Assembly: GCA_050084985.1 (NCBI GenBank)
Contig: JBITNC010000001.1
Location: 181,970,001 to 182,034,000, forward strand
DNA from: Nageia nagi
Lineage: Eukaryota; Pinophyta
DNA length: 64,000 nt
Reading direction: 5' to 3'
Part shown: positions 1 to 11,501 of the stretch, one piece after another
How the letters are laid out: the number at the start of each line of letters is the position of its first letter
Position numbering within the stretch: position 1 is the stretch's first letter
Made by a program: the position numbers and the translations under genes
The notes under the pieces: generated by a model
What the model saw: only the letters and a program-made list of their open reading frames with translations
Told to the model about the DNA's origin: nothing
Databases searched by the model: none

Positions 1-189
1 TAAGTAGTTTATTTTATGCTATAATGATATAGTAATTATTTTCAACCTAATTGACATTCCAATTATCTCTTTTAGGGATTGGATCCCTCCAACTAAGTGG
101 TTTGGATACTTTTTGATTTTAACAAATAGTTATTTGGAATTGTAAATATTTATGCATCCAACCATAGTCTTGATAGAAGTGCTTTATGA

Positions 190-600
190 TGTTGGTTAGT
201 CTTATCTTTACCCTAGGCTATTTGGACATTTTGTGATGATTTCAATACGATTGAAAAGCCAAAGGATAAAGTGGGTTATCTCCCTATGAAATGAGAAGCT
301 TATTTTTTTAAAAAATAAACTTGGGTTGGTGGATCACAATTTTGTTCCTCGACTAAGGATTTTCTTGATTGTATTTGGTTCACTTAGTCTAACTTTTAAG
401 CTAGAGATGATAGATTCATGAAAAGTTTGAACAAATTCATTCTTACCAATCACTTTGGATTTTTTTTTCATAATGTTTCCATCTTTTCCCCACCTATTGT
501 GGCAATTCCTAGAAATATGATCTCTTATCACATGCCCATTCTTTTTAATGTGGATTCCATTCCATAACCTCTTAGGATTTTTAATTCTCAATTCTATCTT
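190..600 (+). pseudogene. LINE endonuclease domain remnant
   Basis: Plus-strand translation shows a DFNT block at 235-249, matching the GDFN motif of LINE apurinic-type endonucleases. Further on, HMPILFN (about 530-550) matches the terminal SDH-P-I motif, with the Ser-Asp pair changed to Ser-Tyr. The reading frame changes between the two motifs and several stops intervene, so no nuclease could be made. In an active LINE this domain nicks the target DNA to prime reverse transcription. It lies directly upstream of the reverse transcriptase remnant, as expected. Confidence 0.55.
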
Positions 601-1362
601 AAAGTATCTTTTTTGTAGCATTGAGAAACTATTACGCATATTTGTAGAGTTTAGAATCTTGTTTCAAGACCCTATAGGGAAATTGGTTGGATTGAGTGGT
701 GGAATGATTCGATCTTTTGTACCACCTCCATTTTGTGGGTCCTTGGTGCTAAGTTATCCAAGATTCATAAACATGTCAATAACTCCCTTAGGGAAGAGTT
801 GGACAAAGTCTCAATTTGTTTTGAATCCAATTTGATAAGTATTCCTTTACAAGAACATGTTATCGCTATCAGACATGATCTTAGGATAGTTGAGTTGTAT
901 GAAGTCAAAGGTGCCTAGATTTATGCTTGAATGCATTGGCTCAAAATTGGAGATAAAGTCTCTTAAAAAAATTATTGACTTAGATCCCTAAGGAAAAGTT
1001 TTCAATTCAAATCCATAGTGGATTCAAGCAAAAGCTATAGAGAGCCTCCTGACATTGCTAGAGTGTTAATCAAATACTATTAACAAGGATTTACTTCTCA
1101 AGAATTAACTCTTGATAGAGAAGATATAATTTGTAAATATTGTGAAGTGGTTCCTGAAAATCATTCCCTTTCTCAAAAGGAATCCTATGATTTTCGTCTC
1201 TCTTGAGGATTTGTATAAGTGTCTTTCATGAATGGACAAGGAAAGGCCCCTAATCTAGATGGCTTTCCTTGTGAGTTCTACAAGGAGCTCTAAGATTTGG
1301 TTGTCCCGAATCTTCTTTATGTTTATAAAGAGGCTTTGGCTTCAAGATCATTGGGATCTTTG

Positions 1363-2793
1363 TAAGGAAAAAATAGCGATGATTCATAGCATTCTATGTG
1401 AAAAATTATCATTTTTGAAATTTTGATTTTGCTTAATTGGTGAGCTTGCACTTCCCCTGCTAATCGTAATTTTATGAAAAAAAAAATTTAAAAGGGTATT
1501 GTAGCCATTTTATTATATTTAATGTTAGATTAATTTATATTATAACCATAAAAACTAAATACGTTTTGGCCTATGTAGCTTTGAAATTGTAAAAAGTATA
1601 TTTATTTTGAGTAAATAGTTGTGATATATAAACTAATTATAATCTATTTTGGATAACACATTAAAAAAATAGCCAATTTATATAATATAATTTGCACAAA
1701 GTTTCTTAGTTTATTCAATTATCAAATGGCATGGCTTTAGCTACAAATCCATAGACTCTAAATGGTATGTTCGATAATAGTGATACATCCACAATGTATG
1801 CCCTTTAGAAATATTTTTTATTATTTTTAAATATTATGACTATTTTTATACTTTATTTCAAGTCAAGCCATGTCGAAACATTTGACAAGGTACAAGCCAT
1901 GTCAAAACATTCAATAGGGCTCAAGCCATATTGAAACATTTGACATGGATAAATCCATATCATAATATTCAACAAGGCTCGAGCCATGTTGAAACATTTG
2001 ACAAGGCTAAACCCATGTCGAAACATTCAATAGGGCTAAAGCCATTGGAAACATTTGACATTGTTCAAGCAATGTCAAAACATTCTACAGGGATAAAATC
2101 TAGTGGAAACATTCGACAGGGCTAAAGCCATGTTGAAACATTTAACATAGCTCAAGCCATGTTGAAACATGTGACAGAGATAAAGCCATGTAGAAACATT
2201 TGACATGGCTAGAGCTTTTTTATGTGCAAATTTCTAGCATAAATTTATATCATATTTTTTAAAAAAATTCAATATTTCTTAAAAAAATTATAAGTAAACC
2301 AGTACCTTCTTGACCCTTACTATTATCAAGTTTAAATAAAAATTATAGTATTGGTGAACTATTTATAGTTGAATTATAAACTAACTTTTGCTCCTTTTTA
2401 AAAAAAAAAAGTATAGATATACTTATTGAATATTGTATCCTCTTTGAAGTATGCTTAATTATTGAAGATAATTAATGCTCTTGTAGGATAAGTATATTAG
2501 AATATTATATGCAATAAGCTTATCAAAATATAATTTTTACATTATTATATGAAAATTTTAATAATTAATCTACATTCAATTAAACCATTTTTGGATATTG
2601 CCACCAATGTACAAATTTTCATGATTTTTAAAAATATATAACCATCATTTTACAATTTTTCATGTTTGTTAAATATATAGCTAACAAAAATAGCAATAGT
2701 TTGTTTAAATATAGCCAATTTTCTATATCACAAGTTTCCACATAGCCACAATTTATATAGCAATTTATTGAGCAGTCTCTTAAATTTTACATA
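1363..2793. mobile_element. Unclassified 1.43-kb insertion in the LINE
   Basis: LINE homology stops at 1362 and resumes at 2794. The 9-mer GGATCTTTG occurs on both sides (1354-1362 and 2794-2802), as expected for a 9-bp target site duplication such as Mutator-like elements make. The inserted DNA is AT-rich, has no credible coding region and carries the 29-bp minisatellite at 1864-2210. I see no strong terminal inverted repeat (only about 9 of 13 end bases agree), so the class is unresolved. A local 32-bp duplication at the right junction blurs the boundary. Confidence 0.5.
1864..2210. repeat. 29-bp minisatellite, 12 units
   Basis: Twelve tandem units are readable by eye: eleven of 29 bp and one of 28 bp (347 bp in all). 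Each has the form (C/A)AAGCCATGT-GAAACATT-GACA-GGCT with scattered substitutions. There are no unique spacers between units. A short open frame (1931-2125) runs through it only because the repeat is stop-poor in that frame; nothing suggests it is expressed. Confidence 0.9.
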
Positions 2794-2848
2794 GGATCTT
2801 TGATTAATAAAGGCAATTTTACATTGGATCTTTGATTAATAAAGGCAA
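2785..2848. repeat. 32-bp tandem duplication at insertion junction
   Basis: Two adjacent 32-bp copies start at 2785 and 2817 and differ at one base. Each joins the last bases of the inserted segment (TTTTACAT) to the resuming LINE sequence, so the duplication arose after the insertion. Confidence 0.85.
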
Positions 2849-3586
2849 TATCAAGTTCATTCCCATGCCTTAGGATCTTAAGCTTATCACTAACTAGTGC
2901 CCTATTGCATTTCTCAATGTGATCTATAAAATTATAATGAAAGCTTTATCTTTATGGCTCAAACCCTTTCTCCATTTGATTGTTATACCAAAGAAAAGGG
3001 GGCTTTATTAGTAATAAGTATATTCTTGATAATGTTATTGTAGTCTAGAAAGGCATGGAATGAGCTAGAGACTTTAAATAAGAGGCCTTATCCATTAAGA
3101 TTGACTTTTAGAAAGCCTATCATAGAATTGAATGGAACTTCATTTTGTTCATGCTCAAAGCCCTCGGGTTTGATCCCATCTTTCTAATCTTGGTGCAAAT
3201 TCTTTTCAAACATGCCTCGATGTTGCTTACACTTGATGGCATCCAAACTGAAGAATTTAGGCTATTTAAATCTATGAGGAAAGGTTCTCTAATAGTTCCT
3301 TCTTTTTATGTTCTTGCAATTGAAGCTTTTGGCTATTTATTAGCTAATAAATATTCTTATGAACTAGTCCAAAGAATTACCATCCTAAGAAACCACTAGC
3401 ACTTGATTAACAATCACTTCATGGATGACTCTTTCCTTGCTCTCAAGGAAGATAGTCAATTTGTTTCCCAAGATTTGAATTTCTTGTATACCTTCTATAA
3501 GGCTTCAAGGTTGAGCATTCAATACGTGAAGACCTCTTATTACAAATAATCTCCCAAAGAAAGGCCTAACTAGCTTGTTCACTACC

Positions 3587-4285
3587 TGTAGATGCCTAAA
3601 AATGATTTATTATTTATTTAATAAATTATATTGTAGACTTCTCTAAAGATTAAATTCATATTACAAATGTCAAGATAAAGTTGACATTACAATGCAATAC
3701 CATGTGTTAAATTAAATGCAACATCATTTATCATGATTCATATTTTAAAGTATCTTGAATACAATAAAGATTATATTATTGTTATAAGTCGGCTTTCACA
3801 TGGATTTCACTCCTTTCAATGTCCTTACATGTTATAAATGGGGGATTTGGAGGTTTACATCCCTATAGAATCTCTTTGATAGGTGGTTGTCCCATACATC
3901 ATACTTTTGGTGTCTCTAGATGCCAACTATTTGAGGATCTATTATGCTATGAGCTTTTATTACATGTTATACTTTGTGCACAATCTAATTCTACAGGTTT
4001 TAAGGCATCAATATGATAGAGCTCATACATTGTCCACATTGTGCTTCTTTACAATCCATAGCTACAAGTAAGAGGGGTAGTGAACACTCATTTAGTCTAT
4101 TGAATATCACTCGCATGCTCATCCCTGATCTGATCCAGTCCTTCGTATACCTTTTCCACATCTTGAGGATTACCTTATCTTAATCAAGTGTACATTGTCA
4201 TTTATTAATAATTTATTTGAATAAGTGTCATCTTCAGTAGACTTATTTGTGTTTATATTATTATTTAGACAATTTAGGGTCTACA
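3587..4285 (+). mobile_element. Solo LTR with perfect 5-bp target duplication
   Basis: The 699-bp segment starts TGTAGATGCC and ends GGGTCTACA (TG...CA). It is flanked on both sides by CTACC (3582-3586 and 4286-4290), and LINE homology continues on either side. No internal retrotransposon domain is present, so it is a solo LTR left by recombination between two LTRs. Its first bases (TGTAGATGCCTAAAAAT) and its last bases match the termini of the Tat-type LTR at 44696-45330, but the middle does not align by eye, so it is a related but distinct family. Confidence 0.85.
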
Positions 4286-5359
4286 CTACCGATGGCATTA
4301 GATTCAACTAGGGGAGACGTTTAAATTTTTTGTGCATCCCTTTTGCTTTCCAAAGCACCTCTACCTAGTTGTGGGACTATGTTATCTAGAGAGTTGAGAA
4401 AAAGTTGACATATTAGGTTACCAAAAAACTTTCACTTGCTAGTAAATTCTATATTTTCTTGAAAGTTTTGGCCTCAAAACATGTTTATAAGTCTTCCTAT
4501 TGGGTTCCATCATAAGCTTGCTATAATAAGTTTGAAAATCTTCTTAGAGATTTCCTCTTAGCAAATACTAAGAAAATGATAGGTTTTCACATAGTACATT
4601 GGGAATTTTTTTGCTTTCCCAAAAGTTTTGAAGGAATAAGGATTTTTTATTGCCAACGCCAAGGTCTTTCTTTGAGCACTGAGTGGATCATCAAGGCATT
4701 GAAAGGCCCTAAACCTTTAAGAAGAAGGTCTGGAAAGGTCTTGATTTATCTTCTATTATTGTGGTCCATGTTCCTATCAAAAGCATAGGATCCTTTGATA
4801 TTAAAAGCATTTGGAAAGTATGAGAATTAACCAAACTATGGCTTAAGTGGAAAAGAGTTGGTAGATGTAGAGGAGCTTCTCTAGCCTCACTTTATGTTTG
4901 GTGGTTTCCAATCATTCAATTTGAAAGCTAATCTTTGGAAAATATATAAGGGATTTATGGCAAGAAAATTTTCAAGAAGGGAATTATTTTTATCTCTAAT
5001 TTACTCAATTCATCATTCAAAGATTGGATCCCCTAGGATTTGTTTAGGTAATTGCATACCTTGCAACTTGATGATAAAGCTATGAATGATACAAAAATCA
5101 ATTGTACACCTTTTTCTCTTTGCCCTAAGCTTAGGCATCAGGATCAACATCCTTTGTGGACAAAGTGGAAATAGTTTAGAGACAATCCTCCATTTAATTA
5201 TAAATCTGAGGATTGCTATTATTGGCTTTTGCCCAATCTACCTATGGTTCCTAAGCTCAACAAGTGATGGGATTTATTTTCTTCCATATTGAAGTGGTGA
5301 GCCTAGTTTAAAATGATATGGGCAAAGTATATTGAACCCAAACTAGTTTTATTTTCTTG

Positions 5360-5740
5360 GAGCTTAGTTTTTCAAGGCCTCTCCCCTGGTCATAGACTCA
5401 TGCACTTAGGAGTGGATAATACCACTTGCCCTTTCTATGGAGAAGAAGAATCAACCATACATCTTTTCTGATTTTGTGATAAAGATTGAAAGGCTTGGGA
5501 ATGGATGGATTCTTTCTTCAAACCCTTTTTGCAACATCCATTAAGTTGGTTCCACAATCTTCTTAGCAACCCTCCTCATTATTTTGAATCTCTTGAGGAA
5601 TTATATAATATATTAAGAATTGGAATTTTGTTCCATATTTGGAAAGATAGAAAAGATATAATTTTTTCAGAAAAAATACCTTATATTGATTTCTTGCAAG
5701 TTGATAAGCTTGTTACTTTTCATGGTGTTTGGTTTTAGAT
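5360..5740 (+). pseudogene. LINE C-terminal zf-RVT-like segment
   Basis: The plus strand encodes a stretch ending in an open frame at 5505-5738. It contains HLGVDN, then TTCPFYGEEEST, then IHLF and a Cys, resembling the zf-RVT zinc-binding module (C-P-x-C, E-E, H-x-F-x-x-C) at the C-terminus of plant LINE polyproteins. The second Cys is replaced by Tyr and a stop follows IHLF. It sits about 0.6 kb downstream of the reverse transcriptase remnant in the same orientation, which supports one original element. Confidence 0.6.
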
Positions 5741-5860
5741 TAATGATTAAGTTACAAAAGTAAGTTTGGGAGTCAACCATCTTTAGGAGCTTATTAATCA
5801 TTGGGGCAATGCTCCATGTACAATTAGTAGAATTTTGCTTAAGCCTGAAATCTCATGAGA

Positions 5861-7371
5861 AATTAAGATCTTAGCAACGTTGTCACCCTTCCTAGTAGGA
5901 ACGAGACCAAACCCCAACTTGCACATAACTCCCAAGCAGCCAAGATGCATGGACACCATACCCCTCTCTTGGCCATCACTCTAGTGGTTGGGGATCTTGC
6001 CCAAGTTCTTCCCACCATGATATTGGTTGGGGAGTTTTCCCAAGTTCCTCCTGCTAGAATGATGGTTGAGGTGATGGCATTGATGAAGGTGGCATTGGTT
6101 GCAATGATCGTGTTGATAACATTTTTAATGACAGAGTGGCGGTGACTAATGGCTAGAATACGACTTATTAGATAGAGGCTAATGGCAATGCTCCCAATCA
6201 AGTTGGCCCGAATTGGTATGAGGTTTATGATAGCCTCTTGAAGATTGGATGGGTCATTATCCTTAGAAATGTGTGGAAATGCAATAAGGAGTTACTGGAT
6301 CCACCTGAAGGCATTCCACCCCATGTCTTAATGACTTGATTTGATATTTATATCTACTTTCCTATTAGTGGAGTCTTTATAGTTTGAGTATCCTACCATG
6401 TGTGACAATTTGAAAAAAATATTGATCATTGAATAATGCATTGATGTTCAGAGTGTGACGAACTTTTATACTTAGTATAAAACTTTTAGTTTTAAAAAAA
6501 ATCTTAAATAATAAACTTAAATATTAACATTATAATGATTAATAATAAAAAATCTTGAAACCAAAAATAAAAATCTAAATTTGTATGAATAAATTGAACA
6601 TATTAACATAATCAAATCATAAATTCAATTTATAATTAAAAAAGATAACATAAAAACTGTAACTCCATAATAATGTATACCAAAAACAGGATAAACAAGA
6701 AATAGAAGGATAAAATAAACAATAGTGATATTTTAGATGTTTAGTTAACAAGCTAATTTTACATGTCTGAACAAGATAATTAAAAAGTATTAATTATGAT
6801 TTAATAAAATGAAAGTGGATCTCCATGAGGAATTGTTTATAATCATTTGTTATTTAATTTTTTTTCCATATGTTTATTTAAGAGAAATTTTTGGTTACAT
6901 CACGAGGTATCTTATACAAATAGATCTTATGATAGATGGATTGAAGAAAAAATCAATTATTGAATCTATTTAATAAAATTTAATAATTGAAATTAAATTA
7001 TAATAATTTGTTTATATTTAATTGTTGTAGGATATTTATTATAATTTTTTTTGTATAATATTTTCATATGTTATTTATTCTATTTTTATTTATATATAAT
7101 ATTTATATAATGTATATAGAGCATTCATCAAATTCTAATTAAAATTAATTTATAATAATCATATTTCAACTATTACTTTCATAATTCAATTTAAATCATT
7201 ACTAGCTTATATATCTTAAATATATAGAAGTATTCATAAAATACGTATCTTCCATATCATAAAAAAATAAGATAAATATATAAAATTAATATTTTTCCTA
7301 TATATATTTTACGATATTTGTTCTAATTTATGACTACATTCCAGATTAGCTGTTAACATTAGCAACTGTGC
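5861..7371. other. LINE tail and AT-rich intergenic DNA, no gene
   Basis: To about 6400 the sequence is richer in G and C and may be the 3' end of the LINE, but no domain is recognisable. Antisense short frames cover 5863-6201. From about 6400 to 7371 the DNA is strongly AT-rich with no coding signal, RNA gene or repeat that I can support. Confidence 0.5.
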
Positions 7372-7467
7372 ATGTCATACTTGTTTTTCTTAGGTCGCTG
7401 TTATAATCGACCTTTCGAAAAAGCAAAGATAATAAACTCAAAACCAGTAATTGAAACTAGCAGACAT

Positions 7468-7523
7468 GTCTTAAACATCGACGATCATATTTGTTGTCTT
7501 AAACATCGACGATCATATTTGTT
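7468..7523. repeat. 28-bp tandem duplication
   Basis: Two perfect 28-bp copies (GTCTTAAACATCGACGATCA onwards) lie at 7468-7495 and 7496-7523. They fall inside a 113-codon ATG-initiated open frame on the plus strand (7372-7713) that matches no family I know. Because 28 is not a multiple of three, the duplication shifts the frame relative to the pre-duplication sequence, which argues against a conserved coding role for that frame. Confidence 0.85.
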
Positions 7524-7713
7524 GTCCAACTACCTTGTGTCCCAAGCATTGGAAGCTAATACAGCTGGACTGATTGTGATGGACAAATACTACCTATATT
7601 ACCACACAGCAACATATTTTCAAAAGAAAGAAGTTAGTTGCCAGGCCTCGGATAAGAATGTGAGATCAGTAATTTCCAAAAGGCAGGACACAAAGCTAGT
7701 GGCTCCAAGGTGA

Positions 7714-8537
7714 AGATCTCTAATTTCCAATCCAAAGCTTCCAGATATATCAATTTTTACAACATTGAAAACAATAATCATATTATTTAAACAATTAACA
7801 CATCACATTTAAAGTCATCTGACTGCCTGCAGAGTTTAGGCGTACGTTCAAGACTACTTAAAAATTAAGCTACAAAGGTTCAACGAGTTAAACACACTGT
7901 GATTTAACTCAATTAACGCAATTTGTGCAAAGGACTTCTAGCTCAACAAACAATTTTTTCCTTAAAATATTCCAGAAAAAAATTCTGTAATTTTTTATTT
8001 GCCAAATTGTTTGAAAAATCAGAAGTGGTCTAACCAAAATATTCTGCCAGGGACCTAGATGGATGATGGGACCATTGCCTAGATCTAACAACACTAAAAA
8101 TAACAGAATGCAAAAGCCATTACGCATGTATCAAGTAGCAATTTAAGATTTTTTAGGTAGCCATATATGCATGGAGGACAGACGAAGGCTACAATTCCTT
8201 TCCAATGAACAAAAGAAGAGATGGGAAACTTTTACTTGAAAACAGCTTTAAATAATATTATACACGCAATCAAATGGCATATATATGTGTGATTCCAAAT
8301 CCAATTTCTACATAATTACAGCATTTAATTAAATCAATCAAATGGCATATATATGTGTGATTACAAATCCAATTTCTACATAATTACAGCATTTAATTAA
8401 ATTATAACTAAAACTCAAATAGCATTTACTCAAAGTAGCATACATATAGAAAATGTCCAAATGGCAGTTTGTGCATTTGTATAATATGCAGCACATAACA
8501 GAAACATAGTTATATATAATATATGTTCTGCGAGCAT
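7714..8537. other. Intergenic DNA downstream of the phosphorylase gene
   Basis: About 820 bp of AT-rich sequence between the unassigned open frame at 7372-7713 and the probable 3' end of the phosphorylase transcript. Apart from the 68-bp tandem duplication at 8267-8402 I see no supported gene, RNA or mobile element. The minus-strand frame at 7909-8127 has no recognisable similarity. Confidence 0.5.
8267..8402. repeat. 68-bp tandem duplication
   Basis: Two 68-bp copies (8267-8334 and 8335-8402) differ at a single base (C to A, in GATTCCAAAT versus GATTACAAAT). They lie about 0.2-0.35 kb beyond the stop codon of the phosphorylase gene, so probably just downstream of its transcript. The near identity marks a recent event. 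Confidence 0.9.
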
Positions 8538-8543
8538 TTTATT
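8538..8543 (-). terminator. Candidate polyadenylation signal AATAAA
   Basis: On the minus strand AATAAA lies 72 bases beyond the TAA/TGA stop position of the phosphorylase reading frame, in an AT-rich context. The match is exact, but short AT-rich hexamers are common here and plant signals are loose. Confidence 0.4.
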
Positions 8544-8614
8544 TGTAATATCCAGCACACTCTAGTTGCTTCAACATAATAGTACTTCTATAATAATAAC
8601 CAGCAGACTGACAA

Positions 8615-11418
8615 TCACTGGAGCACAAGGCATCCTTCACTCACAGCCATGGGATCATTGCCGCTGCTCTTTAATAACTCCAAACCAAGAATTTCATCTT
8701 CCGACACGTCTGCTAGTTCTTCTTCTTCATCTGAAGAGGCCTTCAAACTTTTAGCACCTTCCAAAATATAAGATTTGACTTCTTCAAATCTTTCTTCTGA
8801 CATAGAAACTTCAGCAAGCAATCTCCATGCATAGTCGTCGGAAGCCATATCATAATCTTGCTTCCTCTTCAGAACCATATGTCCACTGATTTCCCACACA
8901 GCAGGATTAACTTGAGTGTCTAGTATCTCTTGGTCCACTTCTCCTAGAGCCTGTTTTTCAGCATAGCACTGGGAATGAAAGAAGGAAAGGGTTATTGACC
9001 ATCATTCTATGCATGAAAAAAGAAAAGTCTCATCCATGCACCCTGACAGATATAGACTGCAGCATGCATGCTGCGTAAAGTGAAAAAATAAAATATGAGT
9101 GCTGAAATGCTCTTAATACCTGAGGAAAAAGAAAGACTCTTCTGCCACAGTCTGCTATAAGTACATTGTAGGGTATGTTGTTGACTTGAAGGCAGATGCA
9201 AGAGTTGGAAACAGTTGCGGAAAGGTCTTCCAATGTATTACCTCCCTCGAAAACCAAGCCTCTCACAGGATAATCACATAACTCAAAAATCTTCACCGCA
9301 CTTTTTTCAGGCTTCCATGGCACTCTCTTTGTTGGTGCTTTTTCAACAGGGAAAGTCAGGGCCATGTAATAAGCCTGTCACATTATTAAAGTTACGTACT
9401 ATATAAGATACATAAAAGCAGTGTAATAGGCCTTGATGTAGAACTTTTTAGTGATATATAGTGCTCATACCTGGAAGTGCAGATGATTGATAGTAGCAAA
9501 AGCTCCCAAGCTGTTGTAACCAAGACGGAAAGATGGGTTACCAGCTTCAACAGCCATATGCAGAGCTAACAGAAAGCTATCAGGATCAATTTGTTGTGGC
9601 AAGCAATCCAGCACTCTAGGAACGAGTAGCACATGGCCATACTCAATTGGACTCACCTGCAGCAGCCATGGAAATAATCAACCAACTTCTCTATTTAATA
9701 AACATTTCGAAAGCTCAATTGAAAAGGTTGCTGTTATCAATCATAGTGTTGCGTACATTGATTGCAATGACATTTGGGCTGTCCAAGACAGGGGCCTTCT
9801 CTATATACTGGGCTTCATCTTCCTCACTCTCTTCAAATCGGAAGAGCACCTCTTCTTGGCCTACTTTTGTGAAGTTGAACTTCTTGGGATCAAAGGGCTG
9901 AAGCACCTTGTCCACTCGAAATTCAGTGGGACGTTTTTTAAGATGGCGCCCTTCATTCAGCTGAGCAATAAAGCCATATTTGCCAGGAATAACCTACATT
10001 TCCACACAGAATTCAATATTATATTGATCAGAAAACTATTTCTGACAATATCAACAAGCAAGACGCACAGACAAGCTTGGGGCAGTGAATCATACCGTAA
10101 CTGAGATAAGCTTTCAATAAAGCATATTTTCAAACAACTGAATTGAAAAAATGGTTTGAACATAATATAACCTTAGTTTCACATGCTGTAACATCGTACC
10201 GGAACAGGCCTCTCCGCATACTGTCCTCCCACTACAAACCCAGTCAAAAACACATCATGATTTACATGCATCTTGAAAGAGATGACTGCCAGCTATTGTG
10301 ATATTTTTCCCCAATACATTAATTGTAGATTCTTACCTTCCCAAGAAGCAGGGAGTCGAGCAAAGAAGTGCCTTCTCCAGAAGCGTCTTCCTCTTGTTTT
10401 CTTTCTCGAGTAAGAGTGTCCCTTCTCTTAAATGTATACAAAGGCAAATTGGACCCTGAAATCAAATTCATTCGTTTAAGGAGGACCACATGAATTGGCC
10501 CATTCTGACACTAGAAAATCAAAATGACCCAATATGACTGCCCTTTGGCAAAAAGAAAACCAAACCAAATCAATTGTTGCAAGTCCTGGACATTTCAAAA
10601 CAAACAGCCAAATAAAACCATGTGAAAAATTCTAAATATAAAATATACAATTGCAAAAATGCCGAAGAACAATAGTAATTCTCCTACCATTTGGTATTTA
10701 AAAACAAGACCCATCCTCTTAGGATCTGATATACAACTAGAAAACTGAATAGAAAAATCATCAATGAGACTCCATGGGCTATACTAAAAAACCCAAAACC
10801 ATTTTCCTTCGATATTCCACTGTGTATAAATATATATTCAAACACATGCAGAAAATTCTCAAATTCATTGCATGCCTGCTGGGATGGGACAGAATGTTGG
10901 CCACATGCGATTGCCATTAGGCAGGCACAAGTTTTAATCTCTGCAAACTGAAAATTTCTAATGTGTATGTGTGATTTCGCCTTTGTGGAAACTAAATGGG
11001 AAGCCCCACTTTATAAAAACTTCAATCTTGGACACAACCGCAAAGAACCCAACCTGGAAAAACCGAATTAAATGTATACCAAGCAACCTATGCAAGATCA
11101 AAAGCTTCCTAGAAAGAAAGACCCACTAACTTCACATAAATATATTCAACATCAACCAACCCTTGAAAGCAGATCTTAACATAACCACACCCACAAAAGC
11201 TCTAATCATGCAGTGAATTAAACCCTTGTTCCAAACCCAAAGTCCAAAGACGCACAACCAAAAAACCTTAAAACAAAACTTAATAATTAAAAATCTAGAT
11301 AGCCAGAGAATTTACCCGGTACACAGCATTGGCCAAGGCAGTTGCGGCCGCATCCAAGCCCTTCAGACCCCTCCTGGTAGTTAGAAAGCACAGTGGGGCA
11401 CCTCTTTATAGTCAACAT
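8615..11418 (-). CDS. VTC2: GDP-L-galactose phosphorylase (VTC2/VTC5 type), 7 exons
   Basis: Catalyses GDP-L-galactose + phosphate to L-galactose-1-phosphate + GDP, the first committed step of the plant Smirnoff-Wheeler ascorbate pathway. Coding exons (minus strand): 11418-11316, 10455-10337, 10231-10172, 9993-9757, 9656-9471, 9374-9120, 8968-8615. All introns (860, 105, 178, 100, 96 and 151 bp) are GT-AG. The exons total 1314 nt, i.e. 437 residues, close to the roughly 430-440 of the family, with no stop or frameshift. The N-terminus has MLTIKRCPTVLSNYQ and GCGRNCLGQCC. The HIT-type active site NHLHFQ is at residues 230-235, ending exactly at the exon 5/6 junction. The C-terminus ends CLVLQ as in known members. 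ATG at 11418 is the first in-frame AUG; the frame is open upstream only through a GTG. Whether it is the VTC2 or VTC5 paralogue cannot be decided. Confidence 0.97.
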
Positions 11419-11501
11419 ACTTACAAGATATATCACTATTAGAGAAATTCCTTCAACAATAACAGCCCTTCCCTTCCTTTCGAGGAAGAAAAAGCACACT
11501 T

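Larger units (their letters stand above)
1230..4800 (+). pseudogene. LINE reverse transcriptase, interrupted
   Basis: Blocks typical of plant LINE reverse transcriptase are visible: P-N-L-D-G-F-P-C-E-F-Y-K near 1255-1290 (family PGPDGFP.EF), LLNVIYKII-like residues near 2910-2935, and HFMDDSFLALKED at 3415-3453. The last carries the catalytic Asp pair at 3424-3429 (family F/YADD). The open stretch 3145-3399 is the segment between the palm motifs. The Trp expected after FYKEL is a TAG stop. The domain is cut at 1362/2794 by an inserted segment and at 3586/4286 by a solo LTR, and resumes with degraded thumb sequence to about 4800. Clearly non-functional. Confidence 0.8.
1..5860 (+). mobile_element. 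Degenerate LINE (plant L1-like non-LTR retrotransposon)
   Basis: Conceptual translation in shifting plus-strand frames gives, in the normal LINE order, the end of an endonuclease domain (about 200-600), a reverse transcriptase (about 1230-1362, then 2790-3586, then from 4290) and a terminal zf-RVT-type zinc-binding segment (5360-5740). Stops and frameshifts are frequent, so it is dead. It is split by an insertion at 1363-2793 and by a solo LTR at 3587-4285; removing both restores collinearity. The 5' end probably lies left of the window. I found no convincing poly(A) tail or target duplication, so the right limit is approximate. Domain order is seen; the L1-like assignment comes from family knowledge. 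Confidence 0.8.

Noticed and set aside
1864-2210. Regular 29-bp repeats as a CRISPR array
   Set aside because: The units are directly adjacent with no unique spacers, the surrounding DNA is a plant LINE, and the units diverge from one another. It is a minisatellite.
5863-6201. Antisense open frame at the LINE tail
   Set aside because: It overlaps a plus-strand frame in a locally GC-richer stretch and has no recognisable domain.
7372-7713. 113-codon open frame as a gene
   Set aside because: It has an ATG but no recognisable domain, lies in AT-rich DNA, and contains a 28-bp duplication that would have shifted any prior frame.
11419-11499. 27-residue N-terminal extension of the phosphorylase
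   Set aside because: The frame is open to 11499 but the only upstream start there is GTG. The ATG at 11418 gives the family N-terminus MLTIKRCPTVLSN.
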